Counted from the first letter of the stretch, positions 55,306 to 64,000 are shown. The stretch: DNA of 64,000 bases from Bacteroides thetaiotaomicron VPI-5482 (GCF_000011065.1 NC_004663.1:5146001-5210000), one strand, 5' to 3'. Notes: a model not told the origin generated them from the letters alone. Made by a program: numbers and translations.

Positions 55306-56316
55306 TCATTTCTTATCTGAAGAGATAAAGATGTTGTTTCCTACGATTTTATATTCAATAGGTATGGAATTCTGCAAGGATTTCAATACCGATTCGATGG
55401 TTGATTTTTTCTTCAATACACCCGAATATGTTTTGTCCGACCGAATGTCAGGAGACAGAATGATCTTCACGTCGTAGAAGCGTTCCAGTGCCTTGGTGAT
55501 GGTAAATATGTTTGCTTTATTGAATGGTATCAGATTGTCACGCCATACAGCATCCAGTTTCGCGTCGACCTGTTTCACCGTCAGCCGTCCGCTGTTTCTG
55601 TTCAGTTCGGCACGCTGACCGGGGGCGAGGACAATTTGTCCTTCGTCCTTGTTGCCTTTCACTTCGATTTCTCCTTCGATCAAGGTTGCTTCCGCTATCC
55701 GGCAACGTTTGTCGCATTTGAAGTTGAAAGTGGTTCCCAGTACACGTACGCGCATAGCGTCGCTTTCTACCGTGAATGGTTTATGGCGGTTCTTGGTCAC
55801 TTCGAAATAGGCTTCTCCGTCCAGATACACATTACGTTCTTTTTCGGAGAATTCGCGCGGGTACTTCAGCGTGGCGGCATTGTTCAGCCAGACTTTCGTT
55901 CCATCTGGCAAGACAACTTCCTTCACGATGCCTTCATTGGCAACGGCTACCAGCATCTGATGTTCCGGCCGGTTGTAGAACCAATATCCGGCTCCTCCGC
56001 CCATTAGTAAAGCGACGGCAAGGATGGCCGCATATCTCATCCAGCGATGCATATGCAGTACTTTATCTTTCTTCTTTTTCTCTTGCGACAGTTGTTTATA
56101 AAGCCTTTTTTCCGCATTAGCCATTCTCTGTTCATCGGCATAATGGTCAAACTTACCCAGATGATAAATTTCTTCCATGCGGAACAACTGGCGGGCATTT
56201 TCGTCCGATTCGCTGATCCAGGCATTTACCTCCATCAGCTCTTCTTCAGAACACTGACCAGTCAGATATTTGTTTATTATTTCTTCGCTCAGATTTCTCA
56301 TTTTCTTTTCCTTCAT
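55306..56316 (-). CDS. FecR-type anti-sigma factor
   Basis: A 336-residue transmembrane regulator. The cytoplasmic N-terminus (about 1-92) should hold the sigma factor, and a single membrane segment lies at about 94-114. The periplasmic FecR domain is about 118-215 (VVLPDGTKVWLNNAATLKYP) and a C-terminal DUF4974-like domain about 255-333 interacts with STN domains. A start at ATG 56301 (MRNLSEE) is equally possible. It lies 37 bp after the ECF sigma gene. It should receive the signal from the STN domain of the PUL2 SusC at 39628. I take it as BT3992. Confidence 0.94.
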   Translation of the reverse strand: MKEKKMRNLSEEIINKYLTGQCSEEELMEVNAWISESDENARQLFRMEEIYHLGKFDHYADEQRMANAEKRLYKQLSQEKKKKDKVLHMHRWMRYAAILAVALLMGGGAGYWFYNRPEHQMLVAVANEGIVKEVVLPDGTKVWLNNAATLKYPREFSEKERNVYLDGEAYFEVTKNRHKPFTVESDAMRVRVLGTTFNFKCDKRCRIAEATLIEGEIEVKGNKDEGQIVLAPGQRAELNRNSGRLTVKQVDAKLDAVWRDNLIPFNKANIFTITKALERFYDVKIILSPDIRSDKTYSGVLKKKSTIESVLKSLQNSIPIEYKIVGNNIFISSDKK

Positions 56317-56353
56317 ATAAGTAATACAACTGAAACCCCAAAAACACTTATCT

Positions 56354-56908
56354 TTAATCCAATAAAAATAAGAGGAGAATGAACCAAAGATGTCCGAGAC
56401 GATTTCGCAGGAACTTCAAAGCCTTATACATATGTGCCTCTACCGTGCGGAGTGAAACTCCCAGTACATCGGCTATCTCCTTATTTTTCATGTCGTGCAG
56501 ATAGCTGAGCTTGAAAACTTCTTTGCACTTGTCCGGAAGCTCATTGATCGCATCGTGAATCTCTTTCCGCAATTCCTGGTCTTCGATCTTGCGGATCACT
56601 TCGTTATTGTCCGGCTGATAAAACTCTGCACGCCTCCGGTTTATCTCTTCCATGGCGGCGCAATAGCCATCTTCTACATTACGATGTTTCAATACGTTAA
56701 GGGCACGTGTATAGACAGCACGATAGAGGAAAGCCTGAATCTGCTCTCCTATCTCTATGCTGTCTTTTCGTTTCCAAAGCTCTACGAACACGTCCTGCAC
56801 TACATCCTCCGCCTCTTCTTCTCCCACCAGTCGGGTGGCATAGAATATCAGGCTGGGGTAGTACCTGCGGAATAGAGCTTTGTAGGTTAAGTCGAAGTTT
56901 TCATTCAT
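56354..56908 (-). CDS. ECF RNA polymerase sigma factor
   Basis: A 184-residue sigma-70 family, ECF type. Region 2 is about 8-75 (EEAEDVVQDVFVELWKRKDSI) and region 4 about 112-168 (INELPDKCKEVFKLSYLHDMKNKEIADVLGVSLRTVEAHM). It ends in an unusual hydrophobic tail (LGHLWFILLLFLLD) that might contact the membrane or its partner. It lies 27 bp after a GH92 gene, so the regulator sits inside the operon of the enzymes it probably controls. I take it as BT3993. Confidence 0.95.
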   Translation of the reverse strand: MNENFDLTYKALFRRYYPSLIFYATRLVGEEEAEDVVQDVFVELWKRKDSIEIGEQIQAFLYRAVYTRALNVLKHRNVEDGYCAAMEEINRRRAEFYQPDNNEVIRKIEDQELRKEIHDAINELPDKCKEVFKLSYLHDMKNKEIADVLGVSLRTVEAHMYKALKFLRNRLGHLWFILLLFLLD

Positions 56909-56935
56909 TTTTCCGATAGATTAGTTTAGGTGGAC

Positions 56936-59167
56936 CTACTGGGTCTGTTCTTCAAATTCGACTTCCACTAAGGGAGTATTCCCCATTTCAAATTCGACGG
57001 TGGTACCGCTCATAATCTGTTCATGGGTAAGGTAGGTCTTGTTGTACGGTTGACCGTCTACTTTGATAGATTGAATGTAAATATTCTCTTTGCTCACTTT
57101 GGGAGCAAGTACTGTAAATGTCTTTCCGTTAGCCAGATGCAACTTCATCTCCGGGAACAGGGGAGTACCTATTTCATACTTTCCGCTGACCGGATTGACG
57201 GGATAGAATCCCATCGCGCTGAATACGTACCAGGCAGACATTTGTCCGCAGTCTTCGTTTCCGCAAAGACCGGCAGGCTCGTTCTTGTAAAGCTCGTTCA
57301 TTACCTTGGCAACGTATTTCTGTGTCAGGTTCTGTTGTCCTACGGCATTGAAGAGATAGATTACGTGATGGCTCGGCTCATTGCCGTGAGCATATTGCCC
57401 GATCATTCCCGTGCTGAAGATGGGAAGTTCTTCGTCGGCTGCCGGATGGTAGGTAAACATGCTGTCCAGTTTCTCTGCAAAGCGGTTTTTACCTCCTGTG
57501 AGATCAATCAGACCATCTATGTCATGCTGCACGGACCAGAAGTATTGCCAGCCGTTGCTTTCGCAGATATGCGGAGTGTATTCGTCGGCTTTGAAGTCTT
57601 TGATAAAGTTTCCTTTATCGTCACGCGGCTGCATGAACGAAGTGGCCGGGTTGTAAACATTCTTGTAGTTCTGAGAACGTTTGTAGAATTCGTCCGCTAT
57701 CTCCTTCTTGCCCATCTTGTTCGCCATCTCAGCGATGCAGTAATCGTCAAATGCATATTCCAGTGTTTTGGACAGTGACCAATTTTCGGCATTGTAATGA
57801 TCTGTCACGTTGTAAGGAATATAGCCTAATTGCTTGTATAGCCCGATGCCCCGGTAGTTATCCAAGTTGGCGGTAGCTACGCAGGCGGCCAGTGCTTTCT
57901 CCGCATCAAAGTTGCCTATACCTTTCAGATAAGCGTCTACAATCACGGGAACGGCATGATAGCCGATCATCATATCGGTTTCACTCCCGTAGAAGTTCCA
58001 TACGGGCAGGCGTCCGTTCTGTTCAAAGAAGGCGATGAAGGATTTTACCATGTCGTTGACACGTTCCGGTTCGGTATATGTGAAAAGGGGATGGGCGGCA
58101 CGGTAGGTATCCCAAAGGGAGAAAGTGCTGTAATTCACCCAGCCGTCACTCTGATGTACTTTTTTGTCGGGACCGTAATAGGCTCCGTCTACGTCACTGT
58201 AAATCGTAGGTGCGATCATCGAGTGGTACAGAGCCGTATAAAAGTTTACTTTATCGTCTTGATTGTCACCCTCGACTTCGATCTTTCCCAGTTGGCGGTT
58301 CCAGTTTGCTTTTGTTTCTGCCAGATACTTGTCGAAGTCATTTTCGGGCACTTCGGCTTGCAGGTTCTTGGCTGCGCCTTCCATGCTGACGCCGGAAATG
58401 GCGGTATTGACGAGAATCTGTTCTCCTTCTTCGGTATGGAAGTCAAAACGTGCGATGACAGCCGTACCGATGTGTTGCTTGTCTTTGATAATGGCAGTCG
58501 TATCCAGTTCCACCTTGTCGAAAGGCTTCGAGAAGCGGGTGCGGAAGTAGATTCGCTGGTCGCGTGCCCAGCCGTCGGAGTAACGGTATCCTTGAATCGT
58601 CACAGAGTCCACTACTTCGATGTGCGAATCGTTTGTGAAGTCCCAGTTCATGGCTTTCTTCAGATTCAGGAAGATGGCGGCTTCGGCTTTGGGGAAGGTG
58701 TATCGCTGGATGCCACAACGTTCGGTTGCGGTCAGTTCCACATTGATATGGTAGTCTTTCAGACGTACTTGATAGTAGCCTGCATAGGCGCTCTCTTCAT
58801 CGTGAGAAAACTTGGAGTAGATGCCCAGCGGCGCTTCTGCCTCTTTGTAGGGCAGTGTGACCGGCATGAAAGAGATGTCGTACAAGTCGCCTGCACCTGT
58901 TCCCGAAAGGTGGGTATGGCTGAAGCCGGCGATGGTGCTGTCCGGATAAAAATAGCCGGAGATGCGGTCCCATCCCGGAAGTCCGTTGTCCGGGCTGAGC
59001 TGCACCATACCGAAGGGGGCTTGTGCGCCGGGATAAGTGTTTCCTGTGAAATCGGTGCCAATAAAAGGATTTACATACGATGTGTAATCAATTTCAGCTT
59101 GTGTCTGTTTGGTGTTGCAGGATGCAAAAATACAAACGATTAGAAGTAGGTAAATAGGTGTTTTCAT
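56936..59167 (-). CDS. GH92 alpha-mannosidase lipoprotein
   Basis: A 743-residue lipoprotein (lipobox FASC, Cys 17). Mature start SYVNPFIGTDFTGNTYPGA. The acid is E536, in an altered context (HICESNGW in place of TEGNSW); the base motif GNED has D639, and HGNEPSHH is intact. No alpha-1,2 signature. First gene of the minus-strand unit that also carries the sigma/anti-sigma pair. A TACCTTTG box (59236-59243) and a palindrome (59254-59275) precede it. I take it as BT3994. Confidence 0.93.
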   Translation of the reverse strand: MKTPIYLLLIVCIFASCNTKQTQAEIDYTSYVNPFIGTDFTGNTYPGAQAPFGMVQLSPDNGLPGWDRISGYFYPDSTIAGFSHTHLSGTGAGDLYDISFMPVTLPYKEAEAPLGIYSKFSHDEESAYAGYYQVRLKDYHINVELTATERCGIQRYTFPKAEAAIFLNLKKAMNWDFTNDSHIEVVDSVTIQGYRYSDGWARDQRIYFRTRFSKPFDKVELDTTAIIKDKQHIGTAVIARFDFHTEEGEQILVNTAISGVSMEGAAKNLQAEVPENDFDKYLAETKANWNRQLGKIEVEGDNQDDKVNFYTALYHSMIAPTIYSDVDGAYYGPDKKVHQSDGWVNYSTFSLWDTYRAAHPLFTYTEPERVNDMVKSFIAFFEQNGRLPVWNFYGSETDMMIGYHAVPVIVDAYLKGIGNFDAEKALAACVATANLDNYRGIGLYKQLGYIPYNVTDHYNAENWSLSKTLEYAFDDYCIAEMANKMGKKEIADEFYKRSQNYKNVYNPATSFMQPRDDKGNFIKDFKADEYTPHICESNGWQYFWSVQHDIDGLIDLTGGKNRFAEKLDSMFTYHPAADEELPIFSTGMIGQYAHGNEPSHHVIYLFNAVGQQNLTQKYVAKVMNELYKNEPAGLCGNEDCGQMSAWYVFSAMGFYPVNPVSGKYEIGTPLFPEMKLHLANGKTFTVLAPKVSKENIYIQSIKVDGQPYNKTYLTHEQIMSGTTVEFEMGNTPLVEVEFEEQTQ

Positions 59168-59235
59168 CGGTGTACGGGTATTGGTGATTACTTATTTTAT
59201 TATTTGAAGGATAAGAAAAATAATTAATCTGTTTA

Positions 59236-59275
59236 CAAAGGTAGGAAAAAGTTGTGATAATTGAGTTTATATCAC
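59236..59275 (-). promoter_or_regulatory. Promoter box and palindrome of the GH92/sigma operon
   Basis: TACCTTTG (59236-59243) fits the -7 consensus on the minus strand, but no TTTG lies at -33. Instead GTGATA..TATCAC (59254-59259, 59270-59275) covers that position, as an activator or repressor site would. Confidence 0.45.
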
Positions 59276-59327
59276 GAATATTTTTGGCAGGAGGCTGATT
59301 AGTTGCTGTTGACACTGGAATCTGAAA

Positions 59328-59368
59328 TAAAAAAACGTGCCTTAAAGTGCGGGTGACTTTAAGACACG
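59328..59368 (-). terminator. Terminator of alaS
   Basis: A 13-bp stem with one G-T pair (59336-59348, 59356-59368), followed on the minus strand by TTTTTTTATTT. It lies 31 bp beyond the alaS stop. Confidence 0.92.
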
Positions 59369-59399
59369 GTTCTTGTATTGGATGTATGTTACTGCTTTT

Positions 59400-62018
59400 T
59401 TAGATACCTGCGAGTTCCAGTACCTTTTCGATAGCGGCATTCAGTCCGTCTGTATTCTTGCCTCCGGCAGTAGCGAAATGAGGTTGACCGCCTCCGCCGC
59501 CTTGAATCAGTTTGGCTGCTTCTTTCACCAGGTTGCCTGCTTTCAAGCCACCGGCCACCAGATTGTCACTTAGCATGACGGTCAGCATAGGCTTGCCGTT
59601 GTCGAGGCTTCCGGCCACAAAGAACAGGTTTTCTGTGATTTCACCGCGAAGCTGGAAGGCGATATTCTTCACCACTTCCGCCGGCAACGGAGCACAGAAC
59701 TTGATTACCTTGATACCGTGAATTTCCTGTATATTCTTCAGCAGTCTTTCTTTCAGCGAGGCTTCTTTCTCTTTCATGTAGTCTTCTACCTGCTTTTTCA
59801 GTCCTGCGTTTTCCTCAATATACTTGCGGATGGCAATACCCAAGTCGGGTGCGTTGTTGAAGAGCGATTTCAATTCACTGATCGTATCCTGAATGGTATC
59901 CAGCATTTCTTCCACACGGGCTCCCGTATATGCTTCGATACGGCGTACACCGGCTGCAACAGAGCTTTCGGAAATGATCTTCACCATACCGATATTTCCG
60001 GTTGCGGCTACGTGGATACCTCCACAGAATTCGATAGAAGAACCGAACTGGATGACACGTACTCTTTCACCGTACTTTTCACCGAAGAGGGCGATAGCTC
60101 CTAGCTCTTTCGCTTCTTCGATAGGAATGTTGCGGTATTCCTTCAAAGGTATGTTGGCACGAATCTTGGCATTCACCAGGTGTTCTACCTGGCGGATTTC
60201 TTCGTCGGTCACCTTCTGGAAGTGAGAGAAGTCGAAACGCAGTGAATCCGGTGTTACTAACGAACCTTTCTGTTCGATATGCTCGCCCAGTACTTCACGC
60301 AGGGCAGAGTCCAGCAGGTGAGTTGCCGAGTGATTGGCTGCGCAGGCTGCCCGTTTGTCGGTGTCTACACAAGCCATCATCGGAGCTTCCGGATGTTCCG
60401 GCAACTTTTTGGTAATATGTATCGGTAGATTGTTCTCTTTCTTGGTGTCAATCACTTCGATGGTCTCGAATTCGCTGACCAATACACCGGTGTCGCCTAC
60501 CTGACCACCGCTTTCTGCATAGAACGGAGTACAGTCAAGTACGATCTGATACAGTGTCTGGTTTTTCTGCTTGATCTGACGATAGCGGAGAATAGATGCT
60601 TCGTATTCAGTATAGTCGTAACCTACGAATTCGGTTGTTCCTTCTCTCAGAGTCACCCAGTCACCGGTTTCGATGGCGGCAGCGTTACGTGCACGCTGTT
60701 TCTGCTGTTGCATTTCCGCGTTGAACTCTTCGATGTTGACTGTCATTCCGTTTTCGCGAAGAATCAGTTCTGTCAGGTCTAACGGAAAACCGAAAGTATC
60801 ATATAAGGTAAAGGCATCTTTACCGCTGATTTCTGTCTTTCCGGCGGCCTTTGTATCTCCCATTGTTTTATCCAGCAGACGGATACCTGTTTCCAGCGTG
60901 CGAAGGAAGGCTTCTTCTTCTTCCTTGATTACTTTTTCGATCAGACCTTTCTGTGCGATCAGTTCCGGATAAGCGTCTCCCATGTTGTCGATCAACACCG
61001 GAAGCAGCTTGTACATGAATGACTGTTTCTGTCCGAGGAAAGTATATCCGTAGCGAACGGCGCGGCGGAGGATACGGCGGATTACATAACCTGCCTTGGC
61101 ATTGGAAGGCAGCTGACCGTCCGTAATGGAGAAAGCAATCGTACGGATGTGGTCAGCGATTACACGCATGGCGATGTCCTGTTGTTTGTCTTTTCCGTAC
61201 TCTGTGCCTGACATTGCTGCAATCGCTTTCAGCATCGGCTGGAATACGTCTGTATCGTAGTTGGAAGTCTTGCCCTGCAAAGCCATACAGAGGCGTTCGA
61301 ATCCCATACCTGTATCGATAACCTTTGCAGGAAGTGGTTCGAGGCTGCCGTCAGCTTTACGGTTATATTGCATGAACACAAGGTTCCATATTTCAATCAC
61401 TTGGGGATGATCGTGGTTGACGAGATCACGGCCGGAGATTTTGGCACGTTCTTCTGCCGGACGGAGGTCGATGTGGATTTCCGAACAAGGTCCGCAAGGA
61501 CCTGTATCACCCATTTCCCAGAAGTTGTCGTGCTTGTTGCCGTTGATGATGTGATCTTTCGGCAGATACTGTTCCCAGTAAGAAGCGGCTTCGTCGTCAC
61601 GGCTCAGTCCTTCTTCGGGACTTCCTTCGAATACAGTGGCGTACAGGTGTTCCGGATTCAGTTTCAATACTTCTACCAGATATTCCCATGCCCAGTTGAT
61701 GGCTTCTTTCTTGAAGTAGTCACCGAATGACCAGTTGCCCAGCATTTCGAACATGGTGTGGTGGTACGTATCGTGTCCCACTTCTTCCAGGTCATTATGC
61801 TTTCCGCTTACACGCAGACATTTCTGAGAGTCCGCGACTCTGTGATATTTGGCCGGGTGGTTACCCAAAATAATATCTTTAAACTGGTTCATCCCTGCGT
61901 TGGTAAACATCAGGGTAGGGTCATCTTTTATCACCATCGGAGCCGAGGGAACAATGTGGTGTCCTTTCGACTCAAAGAAATTCTTGAATGAATCTCTGAT
62001 CTCTTTTGCAGTCAACAT
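59400..62018 (-). CDS. alaS: Alanyl-tRNA synthetase
   Basis: An 872-residue class II synthetase. Aminoacylation domain at the N-terminus (TLMFTNAGMNQFKDIILG and GDTGPCGPCSEIHID), then the tRNA-recognition region, the editing domain with HSATHLLDSALREVLG and CGGIHVAATG, and the C-terminal DHHA1 domain ending GGGGGQPHFATAGG. Length is normal. TATCTTTG (62067-62074) is a -7 box 48 bp before the start. Divergent from the M23 peptidase gene. Confidence 0.98.
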   Translation of the reverse strand: MLTAKEIRDSFKNFFESKGHHIVPSAPMVIKDDPTLMFTNAGMNQFKDIILGNHPAKYHRVADSQKCLRVSGKHNDLEEVGHDTYHHTMFEMLGNWSFGDYFKKEAINWAWEYLVEVLKLNPEHLYATVFEGSPEEGLSRDDEAASYWEQYLPKDHIINGNKHDNFWEMGDTGPCGPCSEIHIDLRPAEERAKISGRDLVNHDHPQVIEIWNLVFMQYNRKADGSLEPLPAKVIDTGMGFERLCMALQGKTSNYDTDVFQPMLKAIAAMSGTEYGKDKQQDIAMRVIADHIRTIAFSITDGQLPSNAKAGYVIRRILRRAVRYGYTFLGQKQSFMYKLLPVLIDNMGDAYPELIAQKGLIEKVIKEEEEAFLRTLETGIRLLDKTMGDTKAAGKTEISGKDAFTLYDTFGFPLDLTELILRENGMTVNIEEFNAEMQQQKQRARNAAAIETGDWVTLREGTTEFVGYDYTEYEASILRYRQIKQKNQTLYQIVLDCTPFYAESGGQVGDTGVLVSEFETIEVIDTKKENNLPIHITKKLPEHPEAPMMACVDTDKRAACAANHSATHLLDSALREVLGEHIEQKGSLVTPDSLRFDFSHFQKVTDEEIRQVEHLVNAKIRANIPLKEYRNIPIEEAKELGAIALFGEKYGERVRVIQFGSSIEFCGGIHVAATGNIGMVKIISESSVAAGVRRIEAYTGARVEEMLDTIQDTISELKSLFNNAPDLGIAIRKYIEENAGLKKQVEDYMKEKEASLKERLLKNIQEIHGIKVIKFCAPLPAEVVKNIAFQLRGEITENLFFVAGSLDNGKPMLTVMLSDNLVAGGLKAGNLVKEAAKLIQGGGGGQPHFATAGGKNTDGLNAAIEKVLELAGI

Positions 62019-62066
62019 ATTCTTCTATATATCTATTGTTGAGGTTAATATTCTCAAAAAACTGTG

Positions 62067-62074
62067 CAAAGATA
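62067..62074 (-). promoter_or_regulatory. -7 box (TATCTTTG) of alaS
   Basis: Fits TAnnTTTG on the minus strand. Divergent and only 12 bp from the plus-strand box at 62087. No -33 TTTG. Confidence 0.5.
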
Positions 62075-62086
62075 GCTTGTTTTTAT

Positions 62087-62094
62087 TACTTTTG
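62087..62094 (+). promoter_or_regulatory. -7 box (TACTTTTG) of the M23 peptidase gene
   Basis: Fits TAnnTTTG on the plus strand, 31 bp before the ATG at 62126. It excludes an in-frame start at 62006. Confidence 0.5.
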
Positions 62095-62125
62095 CCGTAT
62101 TAACAAGCGAAATATTTCCAAAAAG

Positions 62126-63094
62126 ATGCGCAAAGTTTACTACATCTACAATCCAAGGACGCAGACTTATGACCGAATTTACCCTACCGTACGGCAGCGT
62201 GCACTTAGCATTCTGCGCCGGCTTTTTATCGGTATGGGACTTGGAGCCGGATGCTTCATCGTCTTGCTTCTAGTGTTCGGATCGCCTTCGGAGAAGGAGC
62301 TGCGAATCGAAAATAGCCGTCTTTTGGCGCAATATAATGTACTTTCCCGCCGTCTGGATGATGCGATGGGGGTGCTGCAGGATATTCAGCAGCGTGACGA
62401 TAACCTGTATCGGGTGATTCTGCAAGCTGATCCTGTTTCGCCGGCTATCCGTCAGGCAGGTTTTGGAGGTACGAACCGGTATGAGGAGCTGATGGATCTG
62501 GCAAACTCCAAGCTGGTGGTAAATACGACCCAAAAGCTGGATGTACTGTCCAAACAACTTTATATCCAGTCCAAATCTTTCGATGACGTGGTGGATATGT
62601 GTAAGAATCATGATGAAATGCTGAAATGTATTCCGGCTATCCAGCCTATCTCCAATAAAGACCTTCGCAAGACTGCTTCCGGATACGGAACACGTATTGA
62701 TCCGATTTACGGTACGACGAAGTTTCATTCGGGAATGGACTTCTCCGCTCATCCGGGAACGGATGTCTATGCGACCGGTGACGGTACAGTGGTAAAAGTA
62801 GGATGGGAAACCGGATATGGCAATACGATTGAGATTGATCATGGCTTCGGTTATCTGACTCGGTACGCTCACTTACAGAGCTATAACACGAAAGTTGGGA
62901 AAAAGGTGGTGCGTGGCGAGGTGATTGGAAAAGTGGGAAGTACAGGTAAGAGCACCGGTCCTCATCTTCACTATGAGGTACACGTGAAGGGAAAGGTTGT
63001 GAATCCTGTCAACTATTACTTCATGGACTTGAGTGCGGAAGATTATGAGAAGATGATTCAACTAGCCGCCAATCACGGTAAAGTGTTCGATTAA
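62126..63094 (+). CDS. Membrane-anchored M23 (LytM-type) peptidase
   Basis: 322 residues from ATG at 62126. One membrane segment (about 32-52) is followed by a coiled coil (about 57-90) and a C-terminal M23 domain. Zinc-site motifs are complete: HSGMDFSA (His and Asp) and HLHYEV, with YAHL as the further active-site His. It is expected to cut peptidoglycan peptide cross-links or to regulate cell separation. It lies 21 bp before the MerR gene, which is probably in the same operon. Confidence 0.93.
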   Translation: MRKVYYIYNPRTQTYDRIYPTVRQRALSILRRLFIGMGLGAGCFIVLLLVFGSPSEKELRIENSRLLAQYNVLSRRLDDAMGVLQDIQQRDDNLYRVILQADPVSPAIRQAGFGGTNRYEELMDLANSKLVVNTTQKLDVLSKQLYIQSKSFDDVVDMCKNHDEMLKCIPAIQPISNKDLRKTASGYGTRIDPIYGTTKFHSGMDFSAHPGTDVYATGDGTVVKVGWETGYGNTIEIDHGFGYLTRYAHLQSYNTKVGKKVVRGEVIGKVGSTGKSTGPHLHYEVHVKGKVVNPVNYYFMDLSAEDYEKMIQLAANHGKVFD

Positions 63095-63115
63095 TCTCTT
63101 AAAACAACGATTTCT

Positions 63116-63457
63116 ATGCTGAATACGGACAAAGAACTAAAATTATATTACTCCATAGCCGAAGTGGCCGATATGTTTGGAGTCAATGCATCCTTGCTTC
63201 GTTTTTGGGAGAAGGAGTTCCCGCAGATTTCTCCCAGGACAACGGGGAGGGGGATACGTCAGTATCGAAAGGAGGATGTGGAAACGATTGGTCTGATCTA
63301 TCATCTGGTGAAGGAGAAAGGTCTGACGCTTCCCGGTGCCCGTCAACGGTTGAAGGATAATAAGGAAGCCACGGTTCGCAATTACGAAATTGTGAACCGT
63401 CTGAAAGGTATTAAGGAAGAGCTTCTGGCTATCAAGAAAGAACTGGACGGACGATAA
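63116..63457 (+). CDS. MerR-family transcriptional regulator
   Basis: A 113-residue protein with the MerR winged HTH (about 10-80): YYSIAEVADMFGVNASLLRFWEKEFP and GIRQYRKEDVETI. A C-terminal helix (about 85-113) should dimerise. It has no metal-binding Cys and no effector domain. Downstream of the M23 peptidase gene. It ends one base before the convergent RelA/SpoT gene. Confidence 0.92.
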   Translation: MLNTDKELKLYYSIAEVADMFGVNASLLRFWEKEFPQISPRTTGRGIRQYRKEDVETIGLIYHLVKEKGLTLPGARQRLKDNKEATVRNYEIVNRLKGIKEELLAIKKELDGR

Positions 63458-63458
63458 A

Positions 63459-64000
63459 TTATTCCTCCACCCGGTTCACCTGTTTGATGTTTTGAATCTT
63501 CTTCAGATTATTACAGATTGTCTTTACATCTTCCACATCGTGTACCCATAGCTGAATCTTTCCTTCGAATATCCCGTCATTCGTTTCAATGGCAAGTTTA
63601 CGGATGTTCACGTTGAGCTGTCTGGAAATGACCTGAGTCACTTCATTCAGAAGTCCCATGCTGTCTATACCTCTTAAATAGATATATACGAGGAAAGAAA
63701 GTTCTTTGTGAGTATCCCATTCGGTCGCTAATATACGGTTACCATAGCTGCTTTTCAGCTTGGCAGCAACAGGGCACTGGCGTTTATGAATAATAATGCG
63801 GTCGTTTTCATCAACGTAACCCAAAACATCATCACCGGGAATCGGATGACAACATTCGGCCATGATGTATTTCTTTTGCAGGCTTTCTTCGGTCAGTTTA
63901 AGAATCTCTTTCGGATTGATCTTTTCTTTTTCCTGCGGTTCTTTCTCTTCCGGTTTTTCCTTGTTGCTGTTCCCGAAGGAGAACGTCAGGTATTTCTTCC
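63459..64000 (-). CDS. RelA/SpoT-type (p)ppGpp synthetase/hydrolase, C-terminal part
   Basis: The frame is open to the right edge of the window, so only about 180 C-terminal residues are present. They include a Lys/Glu-rich linker, a conserved-cysteine segment (AECCHPIPGDDVLGYVDEN with HKRQCP) and a C-terminal ACT domain (ELSFLVYIYLRGIDSMGLLNEVTQVISRQLNVN). These are regulatory parts of long RelA/SpoT proteins. RelA and SpoT cannot be told apart without the catalytic half. The ATG at 63863 is internal, not the start. Confidence 0.92.
   Translation of the reverse strand, partial: KKYLTFSFGNSNKEKPEEKEPQEKEKINPKEILKLTEESLQKKYIMAECCHPIPGDDVLGYVDENDRIIIHKRQCPVAAKLKSSYGNRILATEWDTHKELSFLVYIYLRGIDSMGLLNEVTQVISRQLNVNIRKLAIETNDGIFEGKIQLWVHDVEDVKTICNNLKKIQNIKQVNRVEE

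Overview
The window is Bacteroides chromosome, and I recognise it as the Bacteroides thetaiotaomicron region around loci BT3957 to BT3998. Genus-level signs are paired SusC/SusD operons, promoters of the Bacteroides type (TTTG, 19 bp, TAnnTTTG) and weak Shine-Dalgarno sequences. Two enzymes match characterised B. thetaiotaomicron proteins at the residue level. The GH18 at 46939 has its catalytic pair at D312/E314, as in endoglycosidase BT3987. The GH92 at 50633 has E533, D642/D644, W88 and H584-E585, as in mannosidase BT3990. Locus names come from memory and were not looked up.

Layout. (1) 1-16.8 kb holds a polysaccharide utilization locus (PUL1). It starts with the last codons of an AraC-type regulator, followed by susC, susD, a lipoprotein with a discoidin-like domain and a calpain-like cysteine protease domain, and a second lipoprotein. 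A second unit follows with GH92, GH92, a basic-secretory-protein-type metallopeptidase and GH92. (2) 16.9-24.1 kb, minus strand, is a heavy-metal RND efflux operon ending in a LytS/LytTR two-component pair; its pump is fused to a TolC-like outer-membrane factor. (3) 24.1-26.1 kb is mostly non-coding, with two 22-bp-period repeat arrays and one small gene behind a structured leader. (4) 26.1-39.4 kb is housekeeping: glutathione peroxidase, Nudix, queA, tRNA-Pro, an AraC regulator, aroB, a TonB-family barrel protein, cardiolipin synthase, rsmD, and a Dda/RecD-like helicase. (5) 39.6-59.2 kb is PUL2, the high-mannose N-glycan locus. The plus-strand unit is susC (with STN domain), susD, a GH18-like protein lacking the catalytic Glu, a DUF1735-LamG lipoprotein, the GH18 endoglycosidase and a discoidin lipoprotein. 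The minus-strand unit is GH92, ECF sigma, anti-sigma, GH92, GH92. (6) 59.4-64 kb holds alaS, an M23 peptidase, a MerR regulator and the 3' part of a RelA/SpoT gene.

How it works together. PUL2 looks self-contained. The surface GH18 releases high-mannose glycan from protein, SusCD imports it, and three GH92 enzymes trim it. The STN domain of SusC can signal to the FecR-type anti-sigma and release the ECF sigma. PUL1 lacks an STN domain and appears to use the AraC-type regulator at the left edge; a 14-16 bp motif occurs upstream of both of its transcription units. Its two predicted proteases suggest that the target is a mannosylated protein, not naked mannan.

The most unusual signal is a set of four intergenic arrays (about 154-241, 24486-24617, 24636-24784 and 49847-50000). 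Each has an exact 22-bp period built from small imperfect palindromes, with a different core sequence in each array. I do not recognise them as a described element.
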